From: Coffea arabica
Lineage: Eukaryota; Streptophyta; Magnoliopsida; Gentianales; Rubiaceae
Length of the DNA: 64,000 nt
Direction of reading: 5' to 3'
Assembly (NCBI RefSeq): GCF_036785885.1
Contig: NC_092316.1
Span: 50,043,001 to 50,107,000 of the forward strand
The notes under the pieces: model-generated
Told to the model about the DNA's origin: nothing
Databases searched by the model: none
Seen by the model: the letters and a program-made list of their open reading frames with translations, nothing else
Part shown: positions 47,616 through 59,359 of the stretch, piece by piece
How the letters are laid out: each line of letters starts with the position of its first letter
Numbering within the stretch: position 1 is the stretch's first letter
Translations under genes and position numbers: made by a program

Positions 47616-47870
47616 AGTTTTTATCGATACCAGGAGAAAATTAGAGGATTCTTCTTTTTTTTTCTGCTAGGTTTTAATACTGCTAAGCTTAAGGGATGGG
47701 GTGGAAACTTGGGAAAAAATAGGCAAAGTCACTGTGTTTAATACCTTGATTTATAGCTTTTGCCGCAAGCAATCATCAATTTTGCCCTAGATGCCACATA
47801 CAAGTTTTTTTTTTTTTTATTTTATAAATTTTATCGTTCAAATTTAGGAATTCAAAAAAAGAAAGTTTTC

Positions 47871-48684
47871 GCGAGTGAATAGGATTTGAACCTATACCAA
47901 AGGTTTAGAAGACCTTCATCCTATCCATTAGGGGTGAGCGCGGATCGGGTACCCGCTTCTTCCATCATTTGGTAGATTCAACCCGCACATTGTGAGTTAG
48001 TCATTTTCCAACCCTTACTCGTCTCGCGTATCAGTGGGTATTTGATTATAGGGTACCCGCTGAGATACGGTTGGGTCAACGGGTACTTGCTCAATCCCAC
48101 TTATCATTCAATTTTTTTAAAAATAATAATTTATACTAATTTAATTTTATATTTTACACATTCATCTAATATTTAATAAAGATTTTTTTCTCAAAAAAAG
48201 TTTCCCAACAAGAAAGAAACATGCGAAGAGAATACAAGATAAAGGAAAAAAATTAAAAGAATTCAAAATCAATAAAAGTTTGAAATAAGTAGCACATTTT
48301 TTTTAAATATATGTTCCACATTAATTAAACTCTTTTCCACAAAATGTAAGATCATAACCTCTACAAATGAATATTGTAATTAAACTATAATATCTCATAT
48401 TTGTAATGCAATTTATTCAATGAAATTACTTATTTATGTCTAAAATTATTATTTTATAGTATGTGTATAAAAATAAAAAATATATATATGCAGATGGGTC
48501 GGGTACCCGCGAGATTTTTAATTATGTGATCCTAACGCACCCTGCATCTTAGTGGGTACCAGACACTCTTTTGACCTGATCAAATAATACAAATTGGGTA
48601 TCATAATTTTCGGATCGGATATGGTGGATTTTCGGGTTAGCGGATAATTTTGCCCACCTCTACTGTCCATTAGACAATGGACGC
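47871..48684 (-). pseudogene. trnR-UCU: Plastid-type tRNA-Arg(UCU) relic, split by a transposon
   Basis: Reading the minus strand, 48,684-48,671 gives the 5' acceptor and D-arm start (GCGTCCATTGTCTA). After a 742-bp interruption, 47,928-47,871 gives the rest, with the anticodon arm AAGGTCTTCTAAACCTT (anticodon TCT) and T arm ATAGGTTCAAATCCTAT. The joined length is 72 nt, as for chloroplast trnR-UCU, which it matches closely except in the anticodon-stem flank and the 3' acceptor strand (here TCACTCGC, not pairing well with GCGTCCA). It does not resemble nuclear tRNA-Arg. This is organelle-derived DNA in the nucleus, dead by insertion and by acceptor mutations. Confidence 0.82.
47929..48662. 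mobile_element. hAT-type non-autonomous element in the tRNA relic
   Basis: 734 bp with ends TAGGGGTGAGC and GCCCACCTCTA. It is flanked by CTATCCAT (47,921-47,928) and CTGTCCAT (48,663-48,670), an 8-bp target duplication with one change; the original CTATCCAT is what the tRNA sequence predicts. Inside, both ends carry GGGTACCCGC-type palindromes. No coding frame. It belongs with the element at 56,268-57,343 by its ends. Confidence 0.82.
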
Positions 48685-48793
48685 GTTTCATTCTATTTTT
48701 TTTCATATTTTGATTCTTGGTTAAAAAAAATAATTGGATTGTAGGTAAGTTTTTATTTTTTTAATTGGACTTACAATCTCATCCACCTTATTA

Positions 48794-49583
48794 TCTAACC
48801 CAACCCTTCCCTCATCAATATATTGATTTTGAAAAATGATATATTCATGCCCTTAATGAAAATTAAGGGCATGAAGATATATAGATATAAAATAAGAGAG
48901 CCTAGATATTATTTCCTTAATAGTTCAAAAATATATTGAATTAGAAAATGACCAAATATGAGAGGAACAATGAATGAGACTGTGTTATCACAAGAAATTC
49001 AATTTACAAACAAGTTGAACATTCATATATATAGAAAACTTTAGAATAAATCAAATAAAATTAGTTAATTTAATCACTACACAGTATGATGCAGAGAGCG
49101 ATGGATATCATTTAATCTTACCTTTTTCAAGCACCTTAATCATCCGTGACAAGTTAAGAAAGCACACAAGCCAATTTGTTCCAAGATGCCGAGTATAAAA
49201 GTTATCTTTTTTTTTTTTTTCGAAACGATAGATGATTGTATTGCTGGACAAAAGCTGTACAAGTGCGAGCAAAGGCTCGATTGAACTTTACAAGTGGCAA
49301 TGCTACCACTAAGGACACCAATGTTCCTCATCAAAAATAATGTCCAAGGCATGAATGCTAAGCTTAGAGTTTAGTTGAGTCTTATCCTTTTTAATTAAAC
49401 AAAAGGAGCACATAGGAAACAGCTCTCTCAAATGAACAATGTCATCCACAACAGTAGCTAATCTAATGTCACCTACGCTGTTTGTGCGAATTTGGCTGAG
49501 AAGTTGTGGGTTTTGCACTTGGAACTGCACTTCCCTGATGTGTGTCCGGACTGGCATAGAGGCAATCTTACACATGGCCAGCT
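48794..49583. repeat. Direct repeat, left copy (host flank plus LINE tail)
   Basis: 790 bp, nearly identical to 53,646-54,434 (about 8 differences). It joins 413 bp of non-LINE sequence, starting TCTAACCCAACCCTTCCC and including a perfect 12-bp hairpin (CATGCCCTTAAT, loop GAAA, 48,846-48,873), to the last 377 bp of a LINE, poly(A) side outward. Confidence 0.92.
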
Positions 49584-52500
49584 AAAGTGCACTAGCTTCA
49601 TCCAGCAGTGCTGAACCAGAATTTCTTGCTCGAAGTGCCCACCCTCTGTGTAATCTTTGATCAGGCTGATTAATAACAATTCCAATACCCATGTTGTGAT
49701 TGTTCATGTTCAAAGTTGCCCCTACCATCACTTCCAGTGTCCCAAATGCTGAATGTAACTGCGGTATGGGTGCATGAAGGGTTGCTGTTTCGTTTGTACT
49801 CATTCCACATTCCTTTGTATCAAGTTCTACCAATTCTAACCATTCCTGATGTGCCCTCTGTACTATCTTCCAAGGCTGTTTTTCCTTACCATTGAATTCC
49901 ATTTCATTCCTAGCTTTCCAAATTTGCCAAAGAATATTGACAGACAAAGAAATATGTAACCAACCTTCTGTTCTGTGCTTGGCTTCCAAGATTAATAACC
50001 ACCATCTACGGAAACTCCCATGGTGTTCCTTAATTCCATTCCATTGGACAGGAGCTAACTTCCAAATCATTTCAGATTCGCGGTAGTTCAAAAGCATATG
50101 TTCGATAGTTTCCCTATCCTCTCCACATCTACTGCAAATGGGATCCCCAACTTTAAGTCTGCCGTATATCGGATCTTTCACTGGGAGCGCATCATTTAGG
50201 CATTTCCAAAGGAAGACATTCAGTTTGTGTTTCACCTTTAGTCTCCACAAGTCCTTCCATGTCTTCTCGGTTTGGTCCCTCCCAACTTGTCGAACCCTCT
50301 GTGTTGTTTCCATTGTGACTAAATTCTGCACAGTTAACCAGTAATTTATACCCCGATTTGACCGAATAGTGTCCATCAGTCCCATAAATCCAAAAATGAC
50401 TATCTTCCTTCCCTGCTAGACTTATAGGAATATTCAGGATCCTTTCAGCATCTAGGGTATTGAAATGCTTGAAGACCAGATTAGAATTCCATGATTTATG
50501 GTGTATCAGCTCGTGAACTTTCTGGAGGCCATTGTCTCTAACTCTTCTGGTAGTCACTCTGCCGTCTCTATTCCTTGGAATCCATCCATCATCCCAAATG
50601 TTGGTAGTGTTGCCATTTCCAATCCTTCTTCTTGTTCCTTGTTCCACTAAACCTCTAGCTCCCATAAGACTCCTCCATAGCCAAGATGCATTGTTAGGGA
50701 CTTTGCATCGAAGAATAGACGTTCTTGGGAAATATTTAGCCCTCATAACTTGACTGATTAATAAATTAGGTTGGGTTATCAATCTCCAAACCTGTTTGCC
50801 GAGAAGAGCTACATTGAAAGCCATCAAATCTTTGAAGCCTAGTCCTCCCTTATTCTTGCTTAGCATAAGCTTCCTCCAGGAGCACCAATGAACCTTATTC
50901 TTCCCGTTAGACTCTCCCCACCAGAAATTTGACAATAATGAGCTCAGTTCCTTACATAATCTGGATGGGAGCTTAAAGCAGGACATGGTGTACGTTGGCA
51001 TAGCTAGAGCTATAGATTTAAGTAAGATTTCCTTACCTGCTGTACTCAGTAACCTATTTGTTCACCTACTCATTCTTTGTTGTACATTAGACTTGACATA
51101 GCCAAATAGCTGCTGTTTTGATCTTGATACTACCATTGGTAGGCCAAGATATTTCCCTTGGGTAACACTTTGCATGTTCCCCATAGCTTGACAAATCTCT
51201 TGCTTCAGCTGTATCCTTACATTCTTACTAAAAAGAATGGACGACTTTTCCAGATTGATCACTTGACCAGACCCCAATGCATATCCTGCAACACCCTCAT
51301 CAGTTCCATTGCTTGATCCTTAGTTGCTTTGCAAAAGATTAAGGAGTCGTCTGCGAAGAAGAGTTGTGTTATACTTGGACCATTTCTACTTATCTTTAAA
51401 CCAGAAATTTTCCTAGAAGCTGCTGCCTGCCGAATGAGGTTGGAAAATCCTTCGGAGCAAAGAAGAAACAAGTAAGGGGAAAGAGAGTCCCCTTGTCTAA
51501 TACCTCTGGTGGGTGTCACATACTCTTTGACCTCGCCATTAATATTGAATGAAAAAGAAACCGTTCTCACACACTCCATAATCCAGTTGCACCATTTATG
51601 ATGAAATCCCATCTTCTGCATAATGGCCTTTAGGAACCTCCATTCCACACGGTCGTAGGCTTTAGACATGTCCAACTTCACTGCCATAAACCCATCCTTC
51701 CCTTGTCTCTTATGATTTAGATAATGCAAATATTCATGGGAAATCATAATGTTGTCTAAAATTTGCCTACCAGGAATGAAAGCTGACTGGTTTTTGCAAA
51801 TGCAACAATGTAACACACTTTTGAGCCTATTTGCTAGAATTTTAGCAATGACTTTATATATGGTAGTGCACAGACTAATGGGTCTAAAATGCTGCAAAGA
51901 TATGGGATTTTACACTTTAGGAATGAGAGTAATTATAGTATGATTAACACTCTTCAATAAGTGTCCCGTATGAAAGAAAGTTTGAATTGCATTTACCACA
52001 TCATGCTTGATAGTAGTTCAGAATTTTTGGAAAAAAAGAGGTGACATACCATCAATCCTAGGAGCTTTGTCTGGGTTCATAGAGAAAATTACAGCTTTAA
52101 TTTCATCTTCCAGAACTAGTTTCATCAGGTTTCCATTAAGATCATCCGTGATAATATGTGGAATTCCCTCTAGTACCGCAGATAAATCCCCTACATCACA
52201 GCTTTTCAACAGATTTGAGTAGTATTCTGCAATTTCCTTACTCAATGCCTGCTCACTCTCAGTCCACGTCCCATCCACTCGCTGAAGTTTATGCAACCGA
52301 TTTCTCTTTCTTCTGCCTTGTACATATGTATGGAAAAATTTCGTATTCTTGTCACCTTCCCTAAGCCATTGTATCCTCGATTTCTGAAGCCAGTAGAGCT
52401 CTTCCTCCTTATATGTATTCTGGAGCTATTTTTTTTAGAGATTCCTTGCTTCCCTTGCTGGAGGCACCTTTCGATTGTTGCAACTCACTAATCTCATTCT

Positions 52501-53631
52501 TTAACTGCTCAATTGCCTTTCTTGAGTTAGCTTGGAAACTATTTCTCCACTTTAGAAGATCTAGTCGGCAGTTCTTGACCTTCCTAACCACTTGAAACAT
52601 TCTAGAACCCTCAACCTCTTTCTCCCAAGTAGTTCGGATTACATCTCTTATATCATCTTTTTGGAGCCACCTCTTGTCAAAGTAGAAGCGTTGTTTCTTT
52701 CTATTATGGTTCATCATGGTATCAAACAAGAGTATACTGTGATCAGATGCAAAAGAGGTTATGTGGGAACATTGAACTTTCTCAAAAACCTGTGACCAGG
52801 AATGAGTACTTAAACCTCTGTCCAATCTTTGTTTTATTAAGCCTCCTTGTTCCCAATTGTTACACCAAGTCCAAGGCTGCCCAATAAACCCAATATCCAG
52901 CAACTGATTCCCATTTATGAATTGCCGAAAGTCTTGAAAACTACTTTCCTGTCTAGAATTGCCTTCCTATTTTTCTTCATTAGACACAATATCATTAAAG
53001 TCACTAGCTATGAACCATCTTTCTCCCCACAGTCTTTTCCTATTTCCTATAACCTTCCACTGTTGATGTCTAATTTGTTGCTCACAACTCGCGTAAATAC
53101 CTACAAACCACCAATCACAGTTAGCCTCCAAATCCTCCACATGCGCTTCTATGGTAAAGGCAGTCGTAAGCACCTCTAATATTTTCACCTCATCTTTCCA
53201 AAGGAGAGCCATTCCTCCTGCCTTGTTCATTGCCTCCACTACCACCAAATCGTCAAATCTTAAAATATTTTTAACTTTCTCCATATATTTTGTTCTATTC
53301 TTGGTCTCACTCAAGAAAACCATACTTGGAGAGAAGAGGTTATTAACCTCTCTCAGCTGGGGAATTGTTAAGGGGCTGCCCACACCTTGACAATTCCACA
53401 CCTGGACTCTCATTGGACACTTGGGGTCCTCTTAGGGATGGACCCTTCCCCCTCAGCCTCTTGTTTGTGCCATTTCATCTCATGTACTTCAGTGGTAGCA
53501 TCCACCAATTCCATTTTCACTTCATTAATTTTTCTCTTACCTTGGTCTTTAACATTCCCCAAGTTGATGCTTATGCCTTTTAGGGCCTGCCTTCTTTTGC
53601 TAGGAGACCTCAAAGGCTGCTAGACCCTTCT
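49207..53631 (-). pseudogene. L1-type LINE, degenerate, nearly full ORF2
   Basis: Transcribed leftwards, with the poly(A) tail at 49,207-49,220. In order: an endonuclease (53,413-52,967: VWNCQGVGSP, FLSETK; then WTWCNNWEQGGLIKQRLDRG near 52,880), a reverse transcriptase (51,897-51,259: FRPISLCTTIYKVIAKILA, FIPGRQILDN, LDMSKAYDRVEW, GIRQGDSLSPYLF, FADDSLIF), a zinc-binding RT-associated domain (50,385-50,000: LWRLKVKHKLNVFLWKCLND, CSRCGEDRETIEHML), and an RNase H-like C-terminus. At least six frame breaks or stops separate these. A short upstream stretch (to 53,631) may be the end of ORF1 or the linker. It is dead, but domain order is preserved. Confidence 0.9.
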
Positions 53632-53645
53632 GAAAAATGATATAT

Positions 53646-54434
53646 TCTAACCCAACCCTTCCCTCATCAATATATTGATTTTGAAAAATGATATACTCAT
53701 GCCCTTAATGAAAATTAAGGGCATGAAGATATATAGATATAAAATAAGAGAGCCTAGATATTATTTCCTTAATAGTTCAAAAATATATTGAATTAGAAAA
53801 TGACCAAATATGAGGGGAACAATGAATGAGACTGTGTTATCACAAGAAATTCAATTTACAAACAAGTTGAACATTCATATATATAGAAAACTTTAGAATA
53901 AATCAAATAAAATTAGTTAATTTAATCACTACACAGTATGATGCAGAGAGCGATGGATATCATTTAATCTTACCTTTTTCAAGCACCTTAATCATCCGTG
54001 ACAAGTTAAGAAAGCACACAAGCCAATTTGTTCCAAGATGCCGAGTATAAAAGTTATCTTTTTTTTTTTTTCGAAACGATAGATGATTGTATTGCTGGAC
54101 AAAAGCTGTACAAGTGCGAGCAAAGGCTCGATTGAACTTTACAAGTGGCAATGCTACCACTAAGGAAACCAATGTTCCTCATCAAAAATAATGCCCAAGG
54201 CATGAATGCTAAGCTTGGAGCTTAGTTGAGTCTTATCCTTTTTAATTAAACAAAAGGAGCACATAGGAAACAGCTCTCTCAAATGAACAATGTCATCCAC
54301 AACAGTAGCTAATCTAATGTCACCTACGCTGTTTGTGCGAATTTGGCTGAGAAGTTATGGGTTTTGCACTTGGAACTGCACTTCCCTGATGTGTGTCCGG
54401 ACTGGCATAGAGGCAATCTTACACATGGCCAGCT
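53646..54434. repeat. Direct repeat, right copy with a 5'-truncated LINE
   Basis: 789 bp matching 48,794-49,583. Its LINE part (54,059-54,434) is a clean 5'-truncated insertion: the poly(T) side abuts AAGTTATC (54,051-54,058) and the truncated end is followed by AAGTTATC (54,436-54,443), an 8-bp target duplication. This copy is therefore likely the ancestral one. Confidence 0.88.
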
Positions 54435-54451
54435 TAAGTTATCAATACCTC

Positions 54452-55046
54452 TGTTTTCAAACTCGGACCGGACCGGCCGGTCGAACCGGTCGAACCGGGA
54501 ACCGGCCAGGTAGCCGGTCCGAGTCAACTTAGAAAACCGGAAATTTTAAAACTCGGTCAAAGCCGGTCAAAATCCGGGTTTGACCGGGAAAAAACCGGTT
54601 TTTCCGGTTCAACAGTAATTTTTAAAAAAAAAAATTCAAACTTTATAATATTATGTTTTGGCCCCCTAAATTGTTAAAACTTATTCGTATACCTCAAATA
54701 TTTGATACTTTATAAATATTGTCCTACAATTTGATGTTATTTTTCAATTAAATTCATAATTTTAATTCTAAACTTGTTAATATTTATTAAATAATATAAA
54801 TTGCTACTTGATTGTTCTAATTTCTTTGTATTTTCTTGTTAAATATATTTGAAACATCAAATATATATGAATATACCTTTATTAATATCAATATATTATT
54901 AGATATGATATATATAATATTTTAATTTTTAAATAATTTTTATTTATGACGTCATCCGGTTCGACCCCTATCGACCCCCGGTCGAACCCATTGACCCCTG
55001 ACCCCTGACCTTGGCCGAGTCGCTATCCGGTCCGGTTCTGAAAACA
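54452..55046. mobile_element. Non-autonomous element with CCGG-rich ends
   Basis: 595 bp with inverted ends TGTTTTCAAACTCGGACCGG and CCGGTCCGGTTCTGAAAACA. The termini are crowded with ACCGG/CCGGT units over about 150 bp on the left and 100 bp on the right. The middle is AT-rich and non-coding. I found no exact target duplication, so the superfamily is open. Confidence 0.65.
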
Positions 55047-55842
55047 TAGATCAATATATCACAATTTCAGTGTAGGAGTCATGGTCAAACTAAAATCTGA
55101 AACTAAAATTTAAGAGCTGAAATTTTAATTTGCTAAATCACAAAGCTGAATCTTTATGACTAATTTAAATACAAAATAGCATGTGTTTATTGGTGAAATT
55201 CTATGCGTCTTTGAGTGAAGAAAGATTTTGTGTACGTATTAGACAGGAAACATAGTATTTTTCCCCCTTTTTTCTCTCAAAAGAGATGGTGTTTAGTTTG
55301 CCATCGCAATTCAATGTTCTATCGCACATATTTGCAATCATTTGCAATAATGAATGCTAATTAAACTTCTCCTCAAACTCAGGAAGCAATAAATTGAAAC
55401 TTTGATTAATGCTTAACAATCTAAACCAAATGGCAAATGCTTAACAAACTTCTAAACTTTGTTTCTGTACTTATTGATGGAAGTGTCTACTCCTTTTTCA
55501 AGATTAATAAGACCATGGTTTATGTTAACACAATCAAATCTGGAAGTACTAAAATGTAATCCAACGAATTGCATAAAGATATCCAACAAACAAGTTCGAT
55601 GCTAACCGTTAAAATTAAATGAAATGTACTTCATTTGTTTTCCTGTTTTTGGACTTCTGTGGAGGGGCAAGAGGCTCCCTGACAACGTCAAATCACCAGT
55701 GCATTTGCAGTACTAAGTACTATATTTTATAATTAACTGCAGCAAAATGAAGCAAAGATTTTACCTGGATCCAATAAATTTGTAAAATTAAATTTACCTT
55801 TCTATTGTAGCAACAATGAATCTTGTTTATTTGGCCTTATTA
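55047..55842. other. Intergenic
   Basis: AT-rich, no gene recognised. It includes the 3' flank of the small membrane-protein gene copy that follows. Confidence 0.4.
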
Positions 55843-56202
55843 CTAATGATGCACTAGAAAAGAAAGAAATAACAACAGAACACCTAGAAGAGGCACCGCA
55901 GCGATGGCTACAACAGAAAGCACAACGATGATTATGACAGAGGCCATAGTAATGGTTGCAACAGACACCACAACAACGATGGCGACAAGAACCAAAACAT
56001 GAATGATTAAATTTAAGAAATCCAAATCTAAAAACTGAGATGTATTTTGCCTCCTTTGCTGTTGGCGAATTTTGGATGAGTTTGATTTTGAAAATGCGGC
56101 ATGAAATTCCCTCATCTCTTCCTCCAATTCTTGTATTCGACTCATATTGCATTTGGTTTGTTTAATTTCTTTTTCAAGCTTTCGGATTCATCTTTCCTCC
56201 AT
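55843..56202 (-). pseudogene. Coiled-coil/membrane protein, member 3, early stop
   Basis: The position matching the start of member 2 is the ATG at 56,202-56,200 (same ACTATGG context), but the fifth codon is TGA (56,190-56,188). The rest of the frame is intact: RKLEKEIKQTKCNMSRIQEL, then EEEMREFHAAF, a Gln/Arg stretch, and a long hydrophobic end with two likely membrane helices (LDFLNLIIHVLVLVAIVVVV and ending LLGVLLLFLSFLVHH). Translation from the internal ATG at 56,145 would still give a 100-residue protein, so loss of function is likely but not certain. It shares layout and strand with members 1 and 2. Confidence 0.6.
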
Positions 56203-56267
56203 AGTTTTCATTAATAACTGGAGAAAGTAAAAAAAATTCTGGTCGAAAAAATTACACCATGAACCAT

Positions 56268-57343
56268 TAGGGGTGTGCATTCGGTGCAAATTCAGTAATT
56301 TGGTTATTTGAATTCGATTTTTCCGGTTATTTCACTTGTAAAACTCTAAACCGCTTTCAATTTCGAATTGGAATTAACCGAATTCATTCGGTTACCGAAT
56401 TGAATTCGGAAACGGTTATGAAATCGGTTATAACCAAATTGGATAGTAATTTTCACATAATTAAATGGGACTCACTTGTGTAGTTGTATATACATTTAGT
56501 CACTTATAATTTACTAATGATGTATTGCATTACATTTACATTTATTTTTGTAATATAGTTTAAATGTTTCATTTGCAAATACCTTGATTGCTTTCAACGG
56601 TGAATGCTAATATACTAATATGTTGATATGCAATTCATATATATTCGCTTAAATTGTTTAATCATACTGTTTAGTTGTTTTTGTTTAAACAATATTAGTG
56701 ATTAAAGAATATAAATTCACATATTGTATATGTAATGTAAATTTAGAATATACTAATACTTGCAAGTTAAACATTACACATTCAAATATTTAATAATCTA
56801 AACACGAATGATGAACTAATGTGTAAATTCTAATTACTAATTATGTTTAATATTTAGTACTATACTTATACTTATTATCTAATTCTAGTTATGTATAAAG
56901 GGGTAAGTATTATAGTTATATATTATTGTATATTTGTATTATTATAATCATATAACAAATACTAAAATAGTATATTTTACATCATTATATATTTTTATTA
57001 TTATAGGTACATGATAATACTATATATTATCTATTATTAATAGCCTTACCTATATAATGTATGAATAGTATATAGCATTTATCTATATAATATATAAATT
57101 TATAAACTAATTTGGTATTCGAATGCGGTAATACGGTACTCTATTTTGTTTTACCGAATTTGAATTCGAAATCGGTTATTACCAAATTGATAATCCCATT
57201 ACCTATTTCATACCACATTAGAATTCGGTGAATTTGGTAAATACCGCTTTTGTACCAAATTACCAAATATCCGATTTCAAATTACCAAATTGAATTTGAA
57301 ATCGAATATGAATTCGGTTTTTACCAAATTTGCTCACCCCTAT
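56268..57343. mobile_element. hAT-type non-autonomous element, 1.08 kb
   Basis: Ends TAGGGGTGTGCA and TGCTCACCCCTAT; flanked by TGAACCAT at 56,260-56,267 and 57,344-57,351, a perfect 8-bp target duplication. Sub-terminal arms are rich in AATTCGGT/ACCGAATT motifs on both sides. No coding frame. The ends match those of 47,929-48,662. Confidence 0.82.
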
Positions 57344-57544
57344 TGAACCATCTTATATAGATACCATGATCTCTCTTTATTAGCTTTTCCAGCAAGCAAG
57401 CAGTCATCCTGTCCAATATACCACGTATAACTTAGACCCAATATAACATGTATAACTTAGAAGTTTTTTTCCCCTTCCTAGTTTGGTAATCCAAGAGAAA
57501 ATAATGAAAAAAAATGGTAAACTTACTATTGAAATATGCAAACA

Positions 57545-57685
57545 TACAATACCAAAACGGCTGAAGAGCCTTACTCTAGTAATTTAGATAGAGATCCCAG
57601 AAAGTAGAGGTCTGGGTTTTGATCTCTTTCCTCCCTTTTTAAATTTCATCCCTCTTCTGCTAAAAAACGAATTAAAAGAAAAGCA
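57545..57685 (+). mobile_element. SINE-like element, copy 2
   Basis: Resembles 6935-7082: AGGTCTGGGTTTTGATCTC (degenerate B box), CATCCCTCTTCTGCTA and an A-rich tail. Too degenerate to be active. Confidence 0.4.
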
Positions 57686-58417
57686 TACAGTATCACAAAA
57701 GAAATGATGTGATGACCGCTCCTAAACTGTTCACGGCCAGATTTTGGCCAAAAAAAAATGTGTGGTCCAGATCATTAGTTGTACATCGATTTCCACAACG
57801 TGTGTGGGGCCCGCAAAATTTTGTACTAAAGTTACACGTTATGCAAACAAAATTACACCGTGTGCAACCAAAGTTACGCGCTGTTAATAATGATCAAAAC
57901 TGTCCCAAAAGAAAAGTTACCCTTCCTTAAAGTCATATCAAAGCCGACTTTACGTTCATAAACCCAATGAACCAATACCTAAGTTCCAATCCACAGACTA
58001 GCCTGTTAGATTCGAGCACATAAATCGAATAATGTACTTGCAGACAATAATAATAATATTTCTCTGAATTCGAAGACTTCATCTAAAATGACTTGAAAAT
58101 GAATAATTAGATTATCAACATCAAGAGGCCTATTGTGCTACTTGAGATGAGACGGCTAATCAAAGGCAACTCTTGGGGACAAAAACTAGATCATTTGAAA
58201 TTATACCCCAAAAGAAAACCAAACTTTTTGCTCATGTCTTTGTTAGTGATCAAGGCCCAGGACAATACCATTGGTAAAAGTAACTTGATGAGCCTGTTGG
58301 AGAAGTTACAAGTCCCACTTTGCTAAATGAGAATAGAAGATGGATAGCAGAAAATTAGTCATCATCATTTACATTTGAAGCCACTAGTACTAACTACATA
58401 ATGTAGGAACTACATCC
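57686..58417. other. Intergenic
   Basis: Nothing coding recognised. 57,790-57,890 has several AAAGTTACRC / AAATTACACCG units in loose tandem. Confidence 0.35.
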
Positions 58418-59085
58418 TTTTTTTTTTTGTCAAAATGTCACTAGCTTTAGTATTAATTAATTTTATACCTATACAGCATTGTACAAAAGGGAGCAACTGC
58501 TCCATCAGGACTGTGATGCTCGTTTGAGCCACAGGGGGAAAGTTCTTTCCCACTTAACATCATATATCAGTTTGGTTGCAAATTTCGCAAGCTTAAAACT
58601 AACTCTATCTTCATGCTGACTAACTAAGGAGAATTTACACTTCCAAAAGGATGCTTTGAGTTGCTTTGTATCTCTGATGATGACTGCTAGCTGGGATTCA
58701 TCTTCAACTTCTTCATTTAGTCTAACTATCAAGGCTTTACATTCAGATTGGATCTCTAAAGAAGCCCACTGTTGTTCCATTGCAAATAACAAACCTGTAC
58801 GAATTGCTAGAGCTTCTGTTAAGATCCTATCTCCGCTGAAAGTTAATGGGATCGCCTTTGTTGCTGTTAGCTTCCTACTGTTATCTCTGACTACTATTCC
58901 TATTCCTGCCTCTTTCCTTGTTCTATCTACAGCTCCACAGGTGGCCACACACATTGCTCCTGGGACTTCCACCGTGGGTAGCCTGGTCAAACTTGTGGGG
59001 CTTGAGTCCAAGATTTGACTCCTTCCTTCTTTCCCTATCTCTTCATATATGAGTGTATGTACTTGAGCTCATTGAATTTTTTTCT
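58418..59085 (-). pseudogene. 5'-truncated LINE tail with RNase H-like domain
   Basis: A poly(A) tail on the minus strand (T run at 58,418-58,428) follows a frame of 168 residues (59,011-58,505). It resembles the RNase H-like C-terminus of plant L1-type LINEs: GAVDRTRKEAGIGIVVRDNS, ILTEALAIRTGLLFAME, LEIQSECKALIVRLNE, FKLAKFAT. No RT is present, so this is a truncated copy, independent of the one at 49-53 kb. Confidence 0.7.
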
Positions 59086-59359
59086 TTCTTTTGGACTCCA
59101 CAGTTCAATTACTATAACCAAGAAGTATGCTATCAGAAATAGAATGCACTAAAGGTAGGTAATGCAGAAATTTAAGTCTTGTACTTCTTGTTTGATTATG
59201 TTCTTAGCGTGTGAGTTTTCAAAATAATAGATAAAAGGCACTTCTCCAAAACATTTGTCTAGGATCATCGTCAACTTGTTCTTTGCCTACATACAGGCAA
59301 AACATTTGATAGTATATGGAACCTCTTTCTCTGGTTCTGGGTTTTGATCCCTAGTAGGA

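Noticed and set aside
48794-54434. An LTR retrotransposon bounded by 790-bp repeats
   Set aside because: The repeats contain a LINE poly(A) tail and host flank, lack TG...CA ends and a primer site, and the interior encodes a LINE.
57709-58326. Short plus-strand open frames
   Set aside because: No start context, domain or conservation; they lie in repeat-like DNA.
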